Both the position numbers and the translations under genes were made by a program. The notes under the pieces are model-generated. The model worked only from the letters and a program-made list of their open reading frames with translations, made no database searches and had not been told where the DNA came from. A stretch of 64,000 bases of DNA from Purshia tridentata (taxonomy: Eukaryota; Streptophyta; Magnoliopsida; Rosales; Rosaceae), in the NCBI GenBank assembly GCA_003254885.1, contig QANT01002348.1, forward strand, positions 1 through 64,000. The letters run 5' to 3'. This document shows positions 23,176 through 34,939 of the stretch, piece after piece; the stretch's first letter is position 1; every line of letters starts with the position of its first letter.

Positions 23176-25036
23176 TTTTCCAAAGGTATAGCAAGTTAGT
23201 TAGCTCCATCTCTCAAGATGTGAAGACTGAATGCAAGCTTTTTTTCTTTCTTGGGTATGTTCCTTGCTCCTTATTTAAGATCAAATATAATTTAATCTTA
23301 CCAATTAAAAAAAATGGAAATGCAAGTTGATCCATTCTCAAGATCTCTCTTATTTATAAGAGAGTATTTTGAAACCGTATACGTCGTTCTCTTAAATATG
23401 GAGATTCATATAAAACTCATCTATACAAATAGATTTATCTATACGAGAGATGTAATCACCAATAATATTAGTTAATATGTAACAGTAGCTAAGATTTCTG
23501 GATCAAATTTTGCCCACCATGCATATCGTCATATGGACCATTCTACTTCTTAAGTTCTTTTTGACAACCACTCAGTTTTCCTTTCTAGAAGTCAATATGT
23601 ATGGCTAGCTAATGTGAGATATGCGGGTTTGCATATCTTACACTGTATCCAGCAGCCTCCTTGAAATCTTACCATATGAATCAAATTTTGTCGTGTATAT
23701 ATATTTACCTAATGATTGGCTTATAACTTAGATATATTGGCATATATAACAGTTTTTAACAAACCAATCAAAAACAAAATATACATATAGCCAATAGCCT
23801 GGCCTATAAAGTTTCCTCATCAAGATATATATTGGCCCAAATCTAATGGAAGGTTGAAGTTTTCTTAGACCTATTAGACTTTCTTCCCTGCTTTAATTTC
23901 TTGGGTTGGAGTTAACAAGGTGATCAACTTGTCTCTCATTATGGTAGTTTTATTGGACTTTAGTCCTTTGTCTATGTCACGAGACTCTGATCACAACCCT
24001 TTTAATTTGTTTGCTCAATTGTAAGCCTTAATTCTTTGTCTCACCTGGACTTCATCGATTCCTTCATAAGCCTTCTCTATATATAATTAATGTCATCATA
24101 AATGTTTTGATCGATCCGAAGTTGATGTATATTCATTTAAAACATGAACATTTTCTTTTTGGAATTTGTATATTCCTGGCCGGCCAACTGATATTCCATG
24201 AAATGATAGATATTTTCATACAAAACAAACACTAAAAGCAATTAACATGACCATATATAGCTAGCTAGACACATATATAGCAAAGGTCATGACCCATCTT
24301 CTTCTTTTTTCTTAATTGTTTATCATTTTGATTATCAAAGCTTGATTGGGATCCTTTCCATATAAAAAGTTCATAAGAATTGACAAATAAGGAGGGATCC
24401 AAATCCTTCGATGATTTGTAGTACGTTCATGGCTTGTTCTGGACTTGTACTGTGTTAACGTACGTCAATGCTTGTATCAATTACTCGTCATTAAATTATA
24501 TATTCAACTAGTTTAGGGACATATATATATAACTAAAATACTCTTCCATTCAGTCCATTTATTAATAAAGTTAGGGATTTGAACTTTATTGCATGCTAAA
24601 TTGAACGCAGGTGTATGATTGTAAGCTTTAAACTAAAGATGAAACCCTAACAAACTACTGGAAATAAAAATGTATTTTGACGTATTTTTTATGTCACAAG
24701 TGGATTTCAACTTTACTAGAAATTGGGTATGAAAAGTGTGATACAAATAATTTCATTCAAATAATATAAGTAAAAACCATAAGAATCTAGGGGTAGGCAT
24801 GATTCGCATGAAGTCGTCCAAATATATGAGTTTTATATTTATTGATCAATCATTGTCAACCATATAATTTGTATATGTTTACGTATTTACGATACATTTT
24901 AGAATAATAAAATAAAAATAGGTGACCGGCCATCAGAAAGGGAAAGAAAAATCTACGTAGTAGGGTGGAGAACTAATTAGTTGAAAGGTCCTTGGGTTAA
25001 TTAAGCTGTCCCAGCTCCCTCTCACATCTCACACTT
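23176..25036. other. Intergenic region between the two NPF copies
   Basis: This AT-rich DNA lies between the stop of the first NPF gene and the TATA box of the second. It contains no open frame of note and no repeat pair I could identify by eye. The 5' part should hold the 3' UTR of the first gene. Confidence 0.5.
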
Positions 25037-25044
25037 TATAAAAA
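25037..25044 (+). promoter_or_regulatory. Probable TATA box of the second NPF copy
   Basis: TATAAAAA lies 70 bp upstream of the ATG at 25107. Transcription would begin near 25065-25070, which argues against the in-frame ATG at 25062 as the translation start. Confidence 0.5.
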
Positions 25045-26761
25045 GCTAAGAGTGTGATCACATGCATGATTTTCAACGCCCAAGTACCTATTCATTTCAT
25101 TGCCTTATGATGGCAAAGGTAGAAGAGAAAGGTTCTGCATATGGAAGAGAGGAACACACACAAGATGGGACTGTGGATCTCAAAGGTAGACCCATTTTAA
25201 GATCAAAGACAGGCAGATGGACAGCTTGTTCCTTCATTGTAGGTACGTAATGCATGCACTACGTACTCCATATACTTTCTAATTAAGTCTTTTTCCCATA
25301 TACATGATTGGTGGTTATATGTTCTTCTTCTGATGGAGAGTTGAAAGTTTAAAACTGATGACATAAGAAATTATATATCAAAGTTCTGATACTATATTAG
25401 ATAATTATTAGATCCGAAAAACTTAAATTATCAATAAATTAGTTAAAAAATGCGAGATTAAAAAGTAAATTAAGCTATTTCTTTTTTTCTGTTGAGTGAG
25501 AAAGTGGTTTCAAACACGTACTTAATCTGTTAGATTATATGTTTAATTTGTATTGTAGGGTATGAAGTGTTTGAGAGGATGGCATATTATGGAATTTCTT
25601 CGAATTTGGTGGTGTATTTGACAAAGAAGCTGCATGAAGGCACCGTAACCTCTTCAAACAACGTCACCAACTGGGTCGGCACCGTGTGGATGACACCCCT
25701 TTTGGGCGCTTATATTGCCGATGCTCATCTCGGCCGCTACTGGACTTTTGTCATCGCTTCCGCCATATATCTTGCGGTACATCCAACATCTACAAACTCA
25801 ATATCCAAACTTACCTTTAGAATATGTAATATATATGTTTGATCTATGTTTGAAATACACCCGTCAATATAGATCAAACTTATTCATCAAGTTATATTTC
25901 ATCATTTCACATAATATGGGGCTCATTTGAGCTCCAACCCAGTTTCCAAACATAATTTCGTTTATAGTACTACAACATAATATACTAGATTTAATAAGAA
26001 AACACTTCTCGATATATAATATCTCATTTCTCAGAGCACTTGCAGACATGCATGCCATGCATTCCATATGTTTTTAAAAAGTAATCGATCGAAGATGATT
26101 GAGAATGGTTCCATTTGTTACCAATTAGGGAATGTCCCTACTAACTCTAGCAGTTTCTTTACCTGCCCTATGACCACCATCATGTGGCCATGGAGTCAAA
26201 TTCGAAGATTGTGACAAACGAGCCTCCCCATTCCAAGCGGGCATATTCTACTGTGCATTGTACATTATCGCACTTGGAACTGGTGGCACCAAGCCCAACA
26301 TCTCAACCATGGGCGCCGACCAATTCGATGATTTCGAGCCCAAAGAGAGGACCCAAAAACTCTCCTTCTTCAATTGGTGGATGTTCAGCATCTTCTTTGG
26401 GACCCTTTTCTCACACACCTTCTTGGTTTACATACAAGACAGAGTGGGCTGGGCCCTTGGATATGGGCTTCCAACACTTGGGCTTGCACTCTCTATTTTG
26501 GTGTTCTTGCTGGGTACTAAATTTTATAGGCACAAGTTGCCTTCAGGGAGTCCTTTCAGTAGAGCTCAAGTGCTTGTAGCTGCAATAAGGAAGTGGAGGG
26601 TACCCATCCCAGATGACCAAAAAGAGCTTTATGAGTTGGACTTGGAAGAGTACACAAACAATGGGAAATTCAGAATTGACCACTCCCCTTCATTAAGGTA
26701 AATTTCAGTCATCTTAAAATACAATCTTAAACTTAATTCTCATCCTGATGCTACATGCATT

Positions 26762-26820
26762 ACATCACTAATAGAAGTGAACCTCACCTATATAAGTAGT
26801 TTCACTTCTATTAAAGATGT
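26762..26820. repeat. Inverted repeat in intron 3 of the second NPF copy
   Basis: AATAGAAGTGAA (26770-26781) is perfectly complementary to TTCACTTCTATT (26801-26812). Outer ACATC/GATGT arms (26762-26766 and 26816-26820) extend the stem after a 3-nt bulge on each side. It is a compact intronic hairpin, perhaps a MITE relic. Confidence 0.6.
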
Positions 26821-27742
26821 AGTTTACAATGGTGATTCAAATTTTGCCGGCATTATCTGTACTTCTATTTAACTTTTGACATTCTATATATATTTCGAGC
26901 GTATTAAAATTATAAAGAGTTCAGTTTGGAGAACAAGAGGCTAAACAAGGAGTGCTAATTGCATTAAGAGCATATAGTTTTGTTGCTTTTTTCTTGATCA
27001 AATTTACTTTATCCATCTTGGCAATCAGCCTTATAGAAAAAAAAAATTTATTTCTAAGTTTTGACAGATCCTTAATTAATCACCAATAGCACTGCATTGC
27101 CTGCAGATTCCTTGACAAAGCAGCTGTAAGGAGTGGACCAACTTCACCATGGATGCTATGTTCAGTGACCCAAGTTGAAGAATCTAAGCAAATGATCAAA
27201 ATGATCCCTATTCTGATTGCCACTTTTGTACCAAGCACCATTTTAGCCCAAGGAGGAACCCTTTTCATCAAACAAGGCATTACACTAGACCTTAGTATGG
27301 GTCCCCATTTTGATATCCCTCCAGCATGTCTCGGCGCATTTGTCACAATCTTCATGCTGATTAGCCTTGTAATCTATGACCGCTACTTCGTCCCATTGGC
27401 CCGGCGATACACGAAGAACCCGAGAGGGATCACATTGCTGCAGAGACTAGGCATTGGCCTTGGGCTGCATATCACGATCATGATCACAGCTTGCTTGGCT
27501 GAAAGAAGGAGGCTGAGTGTGATAAGAGAGCACCACCTCTTTGGCAAAAGGGACACAGTTCCTCTCACAATTTTCATTCTCTTTCCTCAGATTGCTTTGG
27601 TGGGAATTGCTGATTCCTTTGTGGAAACAGCCAAGATAGAGTTTTTCTATGACCAAGCACCAGAAGGCATGAAAAGCCTGGGGACCTCATACTTCACTAC
27701 CAGCTTGGGAATTGGGAGTTTTCTTAGTAGTTTTCTTCTGAC

Positions 27743-27920
27743 AACAGTTTCTGATATTACCAAGAGACATGGCCACAGGCGTTGGATTTTGGATAACCTG
27801 AACATCTCCCATTTAGTGTTGGGAATAAATCCCCTCGCCACGACAAAACAGTTTCTGATATTACCAAGAGACATGGCCACAGGGGTTGGATTTTGGATAA
27901 CCTGAACATCTCCCATTTAG
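27743..27920 (+). repeat. 74-bp coding duplication with 30-bp filler
   Basis: The 27743-27816 and 27847-27920 segments are identical except for one base (GGCGTT versus GGGGTT). The 30 bp between (27817-27846, beginning TGTTGGGAATAAATCCCC) match neither flank. Near-identity shows a very recent event. Duplication plus unrelated filler is the usual outcome of end-joining repair of a staggered break. Confidence 0.9.
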
Positions 27921-28108
27921 ACTACTACTATTTGTTCTTGGCTGGCTTGAGCTTTCTCAACTTCCTCTTCTTCCTGCTCATCGCCAAGTTCTATGTTTAT
28001 AATGCAGACTTGAGGGAATCCAAGGGAGACTTTGCCATGGAAACTTTGCCAAACAAAACTTCAGCTCAAGATCATTATGATGACTCAAATACTTCACTTA
28101 GAAGCTGA

Positions 28109-28830
28109 TCATAAAAGTGTATTGTGTATTCCTACTTCATAGTTCCTAGAATCAAATACATGCCAATGTATTCCGACAACTTGTCCAAGTTTTACAGGTT
28201 TCATTCTGTGTGTCGAGCATTTTCCAAAAGTCAGCATGCTTTCAAGCACTTGGCTTGAAAGTTTACTGCCACCGCATTGTACACACTTCAATCTAAGTTT
28301 TTATCCAGTTTTAGATCAATGTACAAAGAGTTGCTTAACTTGCTTGCATATTAATTTATAAAACGATTATTGTTGGTGTAAACTGTAAAGAGTCCACAAC
28401 TATATACAAGATGAATGTCTCAATTAAATTTGTCATTTCATTTAAAATGCAAGGAGATGCTTTCAAACAGTTACTCGTTTAATTGCGAGAAAAAGTTCAA
28501 AATAAAACTAAACATAAACAAATAAAATACTATTTTAAAATATCAAAATATTTGAAATTCATTTGCATATAGAATGGAGGTTTATTAAGCAATTGCTGTT
28601 TCGTAGAGACATCAAACTGAATGCAAGCTGTAGCAATTAACCTAGCCAAAAACTAATATATACATGTGGATGTTAACATCTTTCAATCAGAAAGGTCCCA
28701 TTCCAAACACACAACCTATGACAGATTACAGGGCTAGATTAGATGGATTACCATCCTCAACCTTTCTTTTTGTTGGATAGATATTCTTGAGTCTTGACTT
28801 CAACCAAAATCACCGCATTCCATACTTTTG
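28109..28830. other. Intergenic region between convergent NPF copy and BARD1
   Basis: This region should hold the 3' UTRs of the plus-strand NPF copy and the minus-strand BARD1 gene. I see no gene or repeat. Confidence 0.55.
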
Positions 28831-31800
28831 TCAACAGACAATAGGCTGTAACTCACATCTCGCAATTGATTCCAACAGCCACGTGTGACCAATGATTTGG
28901 GAGACAGTTTTGGCAGCTACATCGTCTGCCTCATTTGATCTTTGCCAAAGGATTGAAACTTCTTCTCCCAACTTGCACCCTGGTGGGGGGTCAAGGTTGT
29001 AAACAACTAGTGTCCTTGAAGCAGACTCTTCATGACGACGTTCTTCCTCACTGATGAAAACAGTACCTCCTGCAGCTATGATCAAATCTTGAAGATCTTC
29101 CTTTCTATCCGGTACAAAATCACCAGCAAAATAGAAACTCAAACCATCAAAGAGCTTGGGATCCTGCAAAGGAAATAATCCAATAACTAAAATCAAATAG
29201 AGCTACAAGAAGACTTGCAAGATTGAGTCTAAAACTTTTTTATTATATAGGAATATTTGAGTCTAAAACTGAAAGGAAAGGTATATGACCATATAACATA
29301 AGCATTGTATTTGACCATACAATCTGACTTTGTGACCTCTTAACATTTTTTTATTGGGATCCTGCAAAGGAAATAATCCAATAACTAAGATCAAATAGAG
29401 CTACAAGAAGATTTGCAAGATTGAGTCTAAAACTTTTTTATTATATAGGAAATTTGAGTCTAAAACTGAAAGGAAAGGTATATGACCATATAACATAAGC
29501 ATTGTATTCGACCATACAATCTGACTTTGTGACCTCTTAACATTTTTTTTTTTTTTTAATTTGAATATAGAAATTCATAAGTTGCCAACCAAGGACTGGA
29601 TAAAATGACTGCCTTATATTTACAAATGTTATTATGAAAAACCAATTGAATTATCAGGGCAGATATTCTAGTTGGAAGACCGATGTATAAAAAAAAGTGC
29701 TCAAGATAGTTGGAACTATATAATCTTGATATTGCAAGTAGAGTTAATGCTTTTAGTATTCATTAGAGGAACTTACATTGTTTAATGCCCTAAGCCTGCC
29801 AGTTTTTGGGCCATTCTGACACCCATAGTTGTCAAGACCAACTTCATAAGGTACTTCATCCACATGATGCATGGTTTCCATGCATGCTTTTACCCCTGCA
29901 CTCATTTTCTATGTAATTAGACATTAAAATGAATAAAAAGCAGGTTAGGTGATGAATAACAAAATAACTAAAAGAATGCAGAAAATTTAGTCAAAACATT
30001 CATTTAAAAAAAAAAGTAATCAAAGCAACCAATAGCAAGCAACAAATTGTAAAGCTTAGGAATCAAACTAAAGAGTAAAGTGTAGAATATCCAAGTATAA
30101 CTTACAATCAATTTTCAGAACCCATCTTCCAGCCAACATAGCCATGAGAACTTTAAATGTTCGAACATATGTACCATCCTCATCCGTGGCTGCAATCACA
30201 TGTGTAACATCTGGTGACCAGTTCTTTGACACAATTGCACCACTTATATCAGCAAACTTGCACAAAAGAAGCTGCACCATTCAAAGAAAATATATAAGTT
30301 TCTGATACAGCAAACAGGATATTTAGCTTACAAAGGATAACACTGTCTCTAGGCCACATAATAAACAAATTGGCATGGCAGATTGATTACTGTTAGGAGA
30401 CCTCTAGGCCTGAAAATCAGGAGCCTCAATTCTACAATCCAACTAATAACAATGCCCTCATAATTTTTATCATAGGATAAGCCTTTACAGATTACAACCA
30501 ACATAATTATATAAAATCAAGTCATACAATACCACTACATAAATCTTTTTGGTCATGCGAATATATTTAGAGAAAGTGAACAAATTAGTAATTTGACCAC
30601 AACCAGGTCCTTGCAAGCAAAGCAAAGAGAGAATCAATGTATTTGAAGAGATTCTGCACCAAACTTTGAGATTATCTCAAGATTACTTTCCATCAAGTTG
30701 TAATAACAACACAGAAACAAGTGTTTAAGAAAAGGAGAAATTCTGTACAAACGAACCTTCTCTTCAGGAGACAAACCAGATGGGCAAAAAACCCTTTTCA
30801 CTCCATTTGAAGCTACCCAACTGTTGGACAGCTGACAATTTCTGTGTGCAGAGAATTGGACATTGAATTAAATATTGACAGGGAACTATTATCCAGCAGC
30901 AATTTCACTTCATAAGAAACACTTTTCAAGCCTTTTCCTTTTGCATGAACTGAGGGTTTAAAAGTGAATAAAATATCTTGAAGAGCTAAGAATTAAAAAC
31001 CCTACAACAAAACTATAACAATTAAAGGCCCCAGAACATAAACTTCTGCTTCAACTAATCATAAACTTCTGCTTCAACTAATCACTTGGAATCAAAAGAG
31101 TTAAGAGAATGATGTCATACTCATGCTTCTCTGAATTCAACTTCTCCTTGGGAAATCTAACTGAACAATGCGCTGGACAAAGCAACAGATAGCTTTCCTG
31201 TAAGAATCCATAAAAGAACACCAATAAACTATTATTTAAGGCTTAACAGACTTTGACAAAAACGAATATACATTAAAACAAAATCTTAAACTATACCAAA
31301 CAAAAGGACACAGTAATTACATTGAATATAAAAAATATGCTACTCCTTATAAAAGCATATGACATACATAGTCCCAACGGCATTTAGAAATTTCAATTGC
31401 ACAGGGCACATGATAGCTTCTCCGGCAGGATTTTACATAGCATCCCAAGGCTGCTCCCTTCAGCCCACATTTGCTGCATTTTAGCTTTGCACCCCTTGCC
31501 ACTTCCGCCTTCAAATTCTTAACGGTTTCCTCAACATAAAACACTTGTGGTGCCCTGCATTTCAAAATCCATAACATAAAGTTAACACCTAACAAGTAAA
31601 TTAGAAATATCAATCACTTCCTTGACTATTGAGTTAAACCACTATTGTTAGACCAAATTTGAACCAAAGTGGCTCTTTACATTTCAAACAACATGAGTGT
31701 TTTTTTTTTCTCCAAAAAATATAAAATGAAAACATACGTACATGTTTATACACATATTTATTAACTATGATAGAGAAAAAAATGTCATAATTACAGCTTG

Positions 31801-33404
31801 AACATACCAATCAATGCATAATTTGTGAACATGTATGACATTTGAAACAGTTGCCTTATCTCCCACCACCGGTTTCCCATTAGAATAATGCAACATTGGC
31901 CCTGTAACCTGAAAGATTTTGCCAATTTAATGAGTTATACTTCGCTATGTATGCAAGAAGACACTAAGATTATCATATATAAGAGCAATTAACCTCTGAG
32001 ATTGTGGACAACTGGCAAAATGCACAAATAGTGCTATTTGCCAATGATTCATTAGGAGGTATCCTGGACTTAAGTTCCTGCTCTGGCTCATAGTTCAGTT
32101 TCTTTTGTCTCTTGAGGTCCCTCAAATGACCATCAGTTTCAGATGCAGAATTGTCATTCCTCGTCTGCCCTGTTCCACTCTCATCAATTTTGACGATTGA
32201 TCTCTTGACCAAAGAATTTTCTGAAATCTGAAAAAGCAGCACACAAGGAAAGGGTTTAAATAATTAGTACTATTGCAATTTTTGCAATTGGAAAATAACA
32301 AGCAATATAAGAACTATGAAATTCTTACTTGCTCACAGCTATCATTATCTGAAGCTTTGGCATCATCAAATGAAGGAGGACTGCTTGGCAATGAGTGTGC
32401 TCCCTGATTCATGTCTCTTTCTGTGATCATGCATTCTTCAACTCCCCCACCTCTTACTTGAGAACTTGACAATGGTGAATTGGGATTTACCACAACATTG
32501 GATTTCATTCCTCTCCTTCTAGCCAACTCTAGTTCTTCTCCATTGCCATCTATTGTCATTCTACAGTTGTCTACTCTGCCTTTCGTGCCAACTCTATCTG
32601 CAACAGACTGATTCGGACTACCTACCCCTTGACCATTGTCAAGTGGCTCTTTAGTCATTTGCCTACTAAAACTGATATTACGCGAAACTTGGGGTTGGTC
32701 CAAATTGGCACAGAAAGCGGCATCCAAGCTTTTGTAGATGGCTACTATGTTTTCCATGAAAGGCGCGGGCCTGAGATCTGCCAGCCCAGGAAGTCATTGC
32801 ATCAGAAAGATAATTAACTAGATATATTAATTGTTTCCACAACATATTGTAAATTCAGACCCAACTAAACTAATTATTTATGAAAGATTAGTATTTTCCA
32901 TCATAAAACCCTAATCCAGGGCACCAAGAGCTATACCTCGATCAGCAACTTTGATTTTGCAAACAGGGCACTCTGATCCAAAATGTGCTAGATTGGGTAT
33001 GCAGGGACTGCAAGCAATTCACAAACCCAACACAAACTGGATCAAATCGACAATCTTGAGAAACAAAAATAATCAAAAACGAATATTAAGCAAAAACTAG
33101 AAGACCCACTTGCAGAAAATGTGATTGCACCGGAGTAATGTCGGTTGATTAAGCAATTTTAAGCTGCAATCAACAAGAACAAGAGGAAATCAGAAGAAAC
33201 TCATGTCCGATAAACTCTACATAGGCCTCTGTTTGTTTCTCATAAAATTAAACAACAAAAAATAAAACAAAAAGGAAATATTATAAGCCATACAGACCAG
33301 AGAGCGCACTTGAGCTCTAGGCCCAGTTTCTGAAAATGAAGAACCCATGGATTCATCAACCTACTGCAGCTACTAGTACTGTCATTGCACCTGGAATCTT
33401 CCAT
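28831..33404 (-). CDS. BARD1: BRCA1-associated RING domain protein 1 (BARD1/ROW1)
   Basis: Twelve coding exons: 33404-33298, 33163-33110, 33007-32937, 32777-32329, 32227-31994, 31908-31808, 31554-31368, 31197-31121, 30841-30757, 30271-30106, 29895-29777 and 29163-28831, giving 660 aa in frame. The N-terminal RING reads PWVLHFQKLGLELKCALC, then RCNHIFCNPC and CPVC, with all C3HC4 ligands present. An extended PHD follows (CAFC..., CSKCGLKGAALGCYVKSC, YHVPCA, CPAHC), then tandem BRCT domains (about 415-660) with WVKACM and HTWLLES. Plant BARD1 pairs with BRCA1 in homologous recombination repair and restricts WUSCHEL in the shoot meristem. An ATG at 33512 is in frame upstream and would add 36 residues; the 33404 ATG better matches family length. 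Intron 11 holds a duplicated acceptor site (see findings). Confidence 0.92.
29156..29551. repeat. BARD1: Tandem duplication (198 bp) across the intron 11/exon 12 boundary of BARD1
   Basis: The 29156-29353 segment repeats at 29354-29551 with few differences. The unit includes the first bases of exon 12 (GATCCCAA on the minus strand) and the whole acceptor context CCTTTGCAG. An identical second acceptor therefore sits at 29361/29362, 198 bp upstream of the true one at 29163. Confidence 0.9.
31038..31083 (+). repeat. Two-copy 23-bp repeat in a BARD1 intron
   Basis: CATAAACTTCTGCTTCAACT plus three more bases occurs twice in direct succession inside intron 8. It is a small, recent slippage-type duplication with no evident effect. 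Confidence 0.8.
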
Positions 33405-34059
33405 TGAAGCCGGGCTCTGAAAACAGTTGCAGAAAACAGTGTGCTTTTTTACTAAAGTGTCTTCCTGGTGAGGGAGAACAGAGGATTTATGAAGGGATCT
33501 CTTCGAGGCCACGTGGACCTCTAGGATTGGTTATTTGAAAATCAAAAGAGTGGGGGATTGTTTTGATTGATTGAAGAGCGCAAACGCTGACGTTTTCAGT
33601 TCGCGCGCTTTTCATTTCCCGTTTTAGAAACTCCCGCCTTCTACGAACAAAGTGCTTCGTTGGAAACTTAGAATCGTTACCGCCGAGGATGTCTAAGACT
33701 CGCCGTATCGTGATAATTTGATAAACTATGAAGCTATATCGAGATTGCCTTAAGTCTCACGAGTAATTGCAATACTTGCCCTTTTTAGTCTTTTACTACT
33801 CACTTCCACATTTTACTGTTTCCATATGAATAAATTTAATATTGTGTTTCATTTGGAAAGTGACATTATCAAATTTAAAGTTCTAGTTGAGTTTTCAGTT
33901 AAATTGTTTGAGCAAAAGAATAAAAAGTAAATACATGAAGTTCAAATGATTCACTATATTTAGAAATTTTAAATTTATTTAGTTTATCATATAAGTGTCT
34001 TTAATTGAATTAAAATAAAATGAAGAAAATACATTGATTTTAAATAACTCTTTGTATAT
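33405..34059. other. BARD1 promoter and AT-rich intergenic DNA
   Basis: The upstream region of the minus-strand BARD1 gene begins here. A GC-richer patch around 33585-33710 could be the core promoter or leader. There is an in-frame upstream ATG at 33512. Beyond 33.8 kb the DNA is AT-rich up to the tandem array. Confidence 0.5.
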
Positions 34060-34895
34060 AATTATTTCAAATACCTAATGCTTAATAATTATTTATAGCT
34101 AATTTAGCTTTATTATCAAAACAAAATCCAAATTCATTCTTTTAAATCCCTCCATGCATAAATTGTAGCTATCAGTCTAGCACCATCTTCTGTTTTATTA
34201 TGGTATTGCTTTTTAACAGTCTTCCCCAGAAGTAACTTAAGTTTTTGACAAAATCCAAAATTCATTCTTTTAAGCATTAATTATTTCAAATATCTGATGC
34301 TTAATAATTATTTATAGCTACTTTAGCTTTATTATCAAAACAAAATCCAAATTCATTCTTTTAAATCCCCCATGCATAAATTGTAGCTATCAGTCTAGCA
34401 CCATCTTCTGTTTTATTCTGGTATTGCTTTTTAACAGTCTTCCCCGGAAGTAACTTAAGTCTTTGACAAAATCCAAAATTCATTCTTTTAAGCATTAATT
34501 ATTTCAAATATCTGATGCTTAATAATTATTTATAGCTACTTTAGTTTTATTATCAAAACAAAATCCAAATTCATTCTTTTAAATCCCCCCATGCATAAAT
34601 TGTAGCTATTAGTCTAGCACCATCTTCTGTTTTATTCTGGTATTGCTTTTTAACAGTCTTCCCCGGAAGTAACTTAAGTCTTTGACAAAATCCAAAATTC
34701 ATTCTTTTAAGCATTAATTATTTCAAATATCTGATGCTTAATAATTATTTATAGCTAGTTTAGCTTTATTATCAAAACAAAATCCAAATTCATTCTTTTA
34801 AATCCCCCCATACATCAATTTAGCACCATCTTCTGTTTTATTATGGTATTGCTTTTTAACAGTCTTCCCGGAAGTAAAGTCTTTGACAAAATGAC
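34060..34895. repeat. Tandem array of four units of about 218 bp
   Basis: The word ATTATTTCAA starts units at 34061, 34280, 34498 and 34717, so the period is 218-219 bp. The units are highly similar; the fourth is shortened near its end. Each carries AGTCTAGCACCATCTTCTGT (34170 onward in the first; shortened in the fourth) and two related sub-blocks around AAATTCATTCTTTTAA, a nested repeat. The array ends 45 bp before the stop codon end of EXO84C, so the EXO84C 3' UTR would run into it. Confidence 0.92.
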
Positions 34896-34939
34896 AAATC
34901 CATAATTTCACCATCTAGCTGGTGACTTCAAATTAATTG

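Larger units (their letters stand above)
25107..28108 (+). pseudogene. NPF5.2/5.3-type transporter copy, decayed (premature stop and frame-breaking insertion)
   Basis: The gene keeps the structure of the upstream copy: exons 25107-25242, 25559-25776, 26129-26697 and 27107-28108, with all GT/AG sites present. It still encodes YEVFERM, SSNNVTNW, GGTKPNISTMGADQFDDF, FFNWWMF and FYDQAPEGMKSLGTSYF. Two lesions break it. An in-frame TGA at 26171-26173 falls in the second half of ALRPPS, where the paralogue has AGA; translation would stop after 132 residues. In the last exon a 74-bp segment (27743-27816) is repeated at 27847-27920 with 30 bp of filler, a net 104 bp that shifts the frame near HLDYYY. 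The rest is well conserved, so decay is recent, or the stop is a sequencing or allele effect. A double ATG (25107, 25110) starts the frame. Confidence 0.8.

Noticed and set aside
25062-25106. Upstream in-frame ATG of the second NPF copy
   Set aside because: It lies only about 18 bp after the TATA box, before the expected transcription start, and the sister protein has no such extension.
33404-33512. BARD1 start at 33512
   Set aside because: In frame, but the added 36 residues look like leader sequence, and the RING normally begins close to the N-terminus in plant BARD1. It was kept as an alternative.
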